Notes under the pieces: generated by a model
Database searches by the model: none
What the model was told of the DNA's origin: nothing
What the model saw: the letters and a program-made list of their open reading frames with translations, nothing else
From: Alphaproteobacteria bacterium
Lineage (GTDB): Bacteria > Pseudomonadota > Alphaproteobacteria > Rhizobiales > Rhizobiaceae
NCBI GenBank assembly: GCA_017308345.1
Contig: JAFKFE010000526.1
Span: 1-10,175, forward strand
Reading direction: 5' to 3'
Length of the DNA: 10,175 nucleotides
Shown: positions 5,711 through 10,175 of the stretch, one piece after another
Layout of the letters: each line of letters opens with the position of its first letter
How positions within the stretch are numbered: position 1 is the stretch's first letter
Made by a program: the position numbers and the translations under genes

Positions 5711-6250
5711 TCAGGGCAGGGCGGCGAAGCCTTCCGCGAAGCCCTTGAGATCGACGGGAATGCCGATGCCTTCCTCCGGCGTCTGGAAGACGATGAAGGT
5801 GGCAGAGGTGCCGCTCTTGAGCGTGTCGAGCAGCGGCTTTTCGAGGATCACCTCGGCATAGCAGCCGTCCTGGAAGCAGCGCACGAAATAGGCGCGGCCG
5901 ATGTCCTTGCCGTCGACATTGAGGCCGAGGCCGTTGGGCAGGAGCACGCCGAGCGGCGCCAGCACGCGCAGGATCTCGGCCTTGTTGTCGGCGGTGCGCA
6001 GCACCACGACCGAAAGGCCCATTTCAGGACGATCCTCGGCGACCACGTTCTGCATCATCACGCATTGCTCGGAGGTCGCTCCCGCCGGCGTGTCGCAGAT
6101 GATCGACCATGCGCCATGCGTCGACTTCACCGTGCCGCTGGGCGGCGTCGCGTTGTTCGGCGAGGCGGCGGCGCCAACGGCTATGCCGACGCCGAGCAAG
6201 GCGACGGCAAGAACGACCTTCGCCAAGGTTCTCGAAAGCCAGGAAGTCAT
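5711..6250 (-). CDS. Invasion-associated locus B (IalB) family exported protein
   Basis: The 179-residue product matches the IalB family (PF06776), named after a Bartonella protein needed for red-cell invasion but widespread in free-living rhizobia, where its role is unknown. Residues 9-29 are hydrophobic and end VGAAAS, a probable signal peptide or anchor, so the mature part should be periplasmic or envelope-bound. The mature domain begins TKS-like at HGAWSIICDTP (45-55). Four cysteines (C52, C63, C125, C130) could form two disulfides. The closing region LKGFAEGFAAL (168-178) is typical of the family. I use ATG 6250 because GGAG lies five bases upstream of it; the frame continues to a GTG at 6271. 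The gene is divergent from coxB, an arrangement I recognise from rhizobial genomes. A direct role in respiration is not shown. Confidence 0.87.
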   Translation of the reverse strand: MTSWLSRTLAKVVLAVALLGVGIAVGAAASPNNATPPSGTVKSTHGAWSIICDTPAGATSEQCVMMQNVVAEDRPEMGLSVVVLRTADNKAEILRVLAPLGVLLPNGLGLNVDGKDIGRAYFVRCFQDGCYAEVILEKPLLDTLKSGTSATFIVFQTPEEGIGIPVDLKGFAEGFAALP

Positions 6251-6578
6251 GACGGCTCCATTGCGAATCACGGCACTTTAAGCTGCGCCCGGGCCAAGTA
6301 AAGGACGAGACCGTCGCCGGTCCGCCCCGAAACCGGCAATTCCGTGCTTTTCCAAAGCAAATTCGCCCGAATTGGGGCCGTTGCGCATATAGCATGGCGA
6401 GCGCCGAACGCGGCCTTCGGCTTGCGCGCAAAAATGCCGCACGGTTTCCTCTGCTCCTTTCTTGCGGAGGGAAAAAGAGTATGGTTTGAACCAGCCTAGG
6501 GACAGACTGGGATTCCCAATCCTGGCATCGTCCGTTATTGGTGCGACCAGATCGCGGGAAGTGGGAGACGAGAGGGCG
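6251..6578. other. Non-coding divergent control region between ialB and coxB, rich in dyads
   Basis: I see no supported gene in these 328 bases. The region holds a series of short perfect inverted repeats: GACCG-N4-CGGTC (6309-6322), TGCTTT-TCC-AAAGCA (6345-6359), AATTCG-CC-CGAATT (6360-6373), GCCGAA-N7-TTCGGC (6403-6421), TTGCGCGCAA (6422-6431) and TGGGA-T-TCCCA (6508-6518). Two pairs abut directly. It must carry the coxB promoter, but I could not fit a good -35/-10 pair on the plus strand; CATATA at 6386-6391 is the best -10-like element. The coxB leader could be up to about 190 bases long if transcription begins there. Confidence 0.6.
6275..6302 (-). promoter_or_regulatory. Possible ialB promoter
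   Basis: On the minus strand TTTACT (6302-6297) and TAAAGT (6280-6275) are separated by 16 bases, four of six matches each to the sigma70 boxes. Transcription would start near 6268, some 18 bases before the ATG at 6250, leaving room for the GGAG ribosome site. It is the best-fitting promoter in the window, but is only a by-eye match. Confidence 0.35.
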
Positions 6579-7463
6579 ATGAGGAAATTCCTGGCAAGCG
6601 CTAAATTCTTGGCAGGTACGGCAGCTTCGGCCGTGCTCTTCTCCGGTGCCGCCGCGCGTGCGGACCAGCCGCGGGAGTGGGAGATCTCCTTCCAGGATCC
6701 GGCGACCGACTTGATGCGGCAGATCGAACGGTTCGGGAACTACACCATGTGGTTCATCGTCCCGATCACCATCCTCGTGCTGGTGCTTCTGCTGGTCTGC
6801 ATCGTCAGGTTCCGCGCCAGCGCCAATCCGGTGCCGTCAAAGACCGCTCACAACACGCTGATCGAGGTGATCTGGACGGTCGGGCCGGTGATCGTGCTTC
6901 TGCTCATCGCCATTCCCTCCTTCCAGCTGCTCACCGCGCAGTACACGCCGCCGGAGGAAGCCAAGCTCACCGTGAAGGCGACCGGCAACCAGTGGAATTG
7001 GGACTACGAGTATCAGGTCGACAAGACCTTCTCGTTCAACTCGGCGGTTCTGCAGGACGGCGACCGCGCCAAGGCCGGCAAGGAAGACCGCGCCCTCTAT
7101 CCGCGCCTGCTCGCGGTCGACAACGAGCTGGTCGTGCCGGTCAACACCACGACCCGCGTGCTGATCACCGCGACCGACGTCATCCACTCCTTCGCCGTGC
7201 CGTCCTTCGGCATCAAGATGGACGCCGTTCCCGGCCGCACCAACGAGACCTGGTTCAAGGCGGAGAAGGAAGGCCTCTACTACGGCCAGTGCTCGCAGCT
7301 CTGCGGCAAGGACCATGCCTTCATGCCGATCGCCGTCCGCGTTGTTTCCGATGCGCAGTTCAAGACCTGGCTGGAGACGGCCAAGACCGACGTGCCCGCC
7401 GCCAACAAGGCGCTGATGGCCGAGATCGATGGTACCAAGAAGGTAGCGGCCGCCGGCAACTGA
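6579..7463 (+). CDS. coxB: aa3-type cytochrome c oxidase subunit II (CuA subunit)
   Basis: The 294-residue product receives electrons from cytochrome c at the CuA centre and passes them to heme a in subunit I. A signal peptide (about 1-28, ending AAARADQ) precedes two membrane helices (about 57-77 and 95-118). The periplasmic cupredoxin domain contains the aromatic GNQWNWDYEY (136-145), which includes the cytochrome c entry tryptophan. CuA ligands are H203 (VIHSF), C238, C242, H246 and M249. The residue between the cysteines, usually Glu (CSELCG) and a ligand of the Mg/Mn site, is Gln here (Q240, codon CAG); the other acid of that site, D215 (KMDAVPGR), is present. The start is ATG 6579, giving a normal signal peptide with GGAG 11 bases upstream. 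The frame is open back to a TTG at 6462, but that extension looks non-coding. coxA follows after 38 bases. Confidence 0.96.
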   Translation: MRKFLASAKFLAGTAASAVLFSGAAARADQPREWEISFQDPATDLMRQIERFGNYTMWFIVPITILVLVLLLVCIVRFRASANPVPSKTAHNTLIEVIWTVGPVIVLLLIAIPSFQLLTAQYTPPEEAKLTVKATGNQWNWDYEYQVDKTFSFNSAVLQDGDRAKAGKEDRALYPRLLAVDNELVVPVNTTTRVLITATDVIHSFAVPSFGIKMDAVPGRTNETWFKAEKEGLYYGQCSQLCGKDHAFMPIAVRVVSDAQFKTWLETAKTDVPAANKALMAEIDGTKKVAAAGN

Positions 7464-7486
7464 TGCCGCGGGTTAGCAAGATTTAG

Positions 7487-9151
<1,665 letters not shown>

Positions 9152-9169
9152 GCGGCATCCCGACTTATA

Positions 9170-9198
9170 CGAGGCCGCCGGCTTGCCCGGCGGCCTTG
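9170..9198 (+). promoter_or_regulatory. Strong intercistronic hairpin between coxA and ctaB
   Basis: AGGCCGCCGG (9172-9181) pairs perfectly with CCGGCGGCCT (9187-9196) across a five-base loop. A G-U and a C-G pair extend the stem to 12 pairs (9170-9198). It lies 18 bases past the coxA stop and 29 before the ctaB ATG. The bases that follow (GCCAACGG) hold no T-run, so full rho-independent termination is unlikely. It would fit a partial terminator or a 3' end that protects coxAB mRNA, giving less ctaB than coxAB product. Confidence 0.55.
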
Positions 9199-9227
9199 GC
9201 CAACGGAATGATGGACTTTAAGTACGC

Positions 9228-10172
9228 ATGGCCCTTGCCGAAGACAGAATGATGGAGGAAGCGGGCTTTCGCATGTCGGAAGCGACCGCGGGCGATTTCT
9301 TCGCCCTGTTGAAGCCACGCGTCATGTCGCTGGTCGTCTTCACAGCCTTTGTCGGCCTTGTCGCGGCGCCCGTCACCATCAACCCGTTGCTGGCGATGAT
9401 CGCCATCCTGGCAATCGCCATCGGCGCGGGCGCATCCGGGGCGCTCAACATGTGGTACGACGCCGATATCGATGCGGTGATGACCAGGACGTCCAACCGC
9501 CCGGTGCCCGCGGGCCGCGTCACGCCCGGCGAGGCGCTGAGCTTCGGACTGGTGTTGTCGGCGCTGTCGGTGATGACGCTGGGCGTGCTGGTCAACTGGC
9601 TGTCGGCATCGCTTCTTGCCTTCACCATCTTCTTCTATGCGGTCGTCTACACAATGTGGCTGAAGCGCTGGACGCCGCAGAACATCGTTATTGGTGGCGC
9701 CGCCGGAGCGATACCGCCGGTGATCGGCTGGGCCGCGGTGACCGGTTCGGTCAGCCTCGAAAGCGTCATCCTGTTCCTGATCATCTTCCTGTGGACGCCG
9801 CCCCATTTCTGGGCGCTGGCGCTGTTCAAGTCCGACGATTACGCCCGCGCGGGCATCCCGATGATGCCCAATGTCGCCGGCCAGGCTTCGACCCGCCGGC
9901 AGATCTTCGCCTATGCGCTGATTCTGGCGCCGGTCGGTGTCCTGCCTTGGGCGCTCGGCTACACCACGGCCGGCTATGGCGTCGTTTCGGCGGTCCTCGG
10001 CGCCGGCTTCGTCTGGTATGCCTGGAAAGTGTTCGGCATGGCCGATGGCGATCGTACGATGAAGCCGGCCAAGGCGCTGTTCGGCTATTCGCTGCTCTAT
10101 CTCTTCGCGATCTTCGCCGCCTATCTCGTCGACTGCGTGGTCGGGCGCGCCTTCTTGATGGGGGGAGTATGA
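9228..10172 (+). CDS. ctaB: Heme o synthase (protoheme IX farnesyltransferase)
   Basis: The 314-residue product is a polytopic UbiA-superfamily prenyltransferase that joins farnesyl diphosphate to heme b to make heme o, the precursor of heme a needed by CoxA. The first acidic motif is N74-x3-D78-x3-D82 followed by RT (NMWYDADID, then VMTRTSNRP). The second is KSDDYARAG (201-209). The conserved [17 protein letters not shown] (141-157) and [13 protein letters not shown] (188-200) segments are also present, with about nine hydrophobic helices. I take ATG 9228 (MALAEDRM); in-frame ATGs at 9249, 9252 and 9273 are alternatives, the last beginning [10 protein letters not shown] where family similarity starts. 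None has a strong ribosome site at ideal distance. The gene is also called coxX or cyoE-like. Its stop overlaps the next gene's start as ATGA. Confidence 0.96.
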   Translation: MALAEDRMMEEAGFRMSEATAGDFFALLKPRVMSLVVFTAFVGLVAAPVTINPLLAMIAILAIAIGAGASGALNMWYDADIDAVMTRTSNRPVPAGRVTPGEALSFGLVLSALSVMTLGVLVNWLSASLLAFTIFFYAVVYTMWLKRWTPQNIVIGGAAGAIPPVIGWAAVTGSVSLESVILFLIIFLWTPPHFWALALFKSDDYARAGIPMMPNVAGQASTRRQIFAYALILAPVGVLPWALGYTTAGYGVVSAVLGAGFVWYAWKVFGMADGDRTMKPAKALFGYSLLYLFAIFAAYLVDCVVGRAFLMGGV

Positions 10173-10175
10173 TCG
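10169..10175 (+). CDS. Start of the next cox operon gene, probably coxF (only two codons visible)
   Basis: ATG at 10169 overlaps the ctaB stop (ATGA), with a G-rich ribosome site (GGGGGAG, 10161-10167) directly before it. Only ATG ATC G is in the window. Gene order in rhizobial cox operons makes a small one-helix CoxF-type protein likely here, followed by ctaG and coxC. This identity is an inference from synteny and nothing in the two codons supports it. Confidence 0.45.

Noticed and set aside
6434..6499. 21-codon frame (ATG at 6434) in the coxB leader as a leader peptide
   Set aside because: It has no ribosome site, no residue bias suggesting attenuation, and no reason beyond being open.
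6462..6578. 39-codon upstream extension of coxB from a TTG
   Set aside because: The extension would put a normal signal peptide in the middle of the protein and is unlike CoxB N-termini. ATG 6579 has a ribosome site and gives a proper export signal.

Overview
The window is ordinary chromosomal DNA of a GC-rich alphaproteobacterium, most likely from the rhizobial side of the order Hyphomicrobiales (a Mesorhizobium/Phyllobacteriaceae-like genome). Three things suggest this: the strong G/C bias at codon third positions; the order tldD, invasion-associated-locus-B gene, coxB, coxA, ctaB, then a gene overlapping the ctaB stop, which I recognise as a rhizobial arrangement; and the sequences of the cox proteins. 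The genus is an inference, since there is no rRNA gene here. I see no insertion sequence, phage gene, tRNA, rRNA or CRISPR array.

Layout. (1) Positions 1-151, minus strand: the start of a GFA-family zinc protein that runs off the left edge. (2) Positions 261-2272, plus strand: two RNA-modification genes whose stop and start overlap (ATGA). The first is a TlyA-type 2'-O-methyltransferase, the second a RumA/RlmD-type iron-sulfur 5-methyluridine methyltransferase. (3) Positions 2359-6250, minus strand: a run of genes read leftwards. In transcription order these are an IalB-family exported protein, TldD zinc metalloprotease, a 65-codon unknown, a CobB-type sirtuin, and an exported transglutaminase-like cysteine peptidase. 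The gaps (145, 22, 58 and 136 bases) suggest several transcription units rather than one operon. (4) Positions 6251-6578: a non-coding divergent control region between ialB and coxB, rich in short palindromes. (5) Positions 6579 to the right edge, plus strand: the aa3-type cytochrome c oxidase operon, with coxB (subunit II, CuA), coxA (subunit I, hemes a/a3 and CuB), ctaB (heme o synthase) and the first codons of another gene, probably coxF.

How the genes work together. The cox block makes the two catalytic subunits of a proton-pumping terminal oxidase plus the enzyme that begins conversion of heme b to heme a for it. TlyA and the RumA-like enzyme are both RNA methylases and are probably translated together. 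TldD, CobB and the cysteine peptidase act on proteins (proteolysis, deacylation, envelope processing) but are not an obvious pathway.

I found no convincing new multi-gene system. The points most worth a second look are small: Gln in place of the usual Glu in the CuA/Mg loop of CoxB; a Lys where LapG-type proteases have a calcium-binding acid; a possible antitoxin remnant between tldD and cobB; and several well-formed dyads and direct repeats in intergenic DNA. All promoter calls are by-eye matches and are weak.
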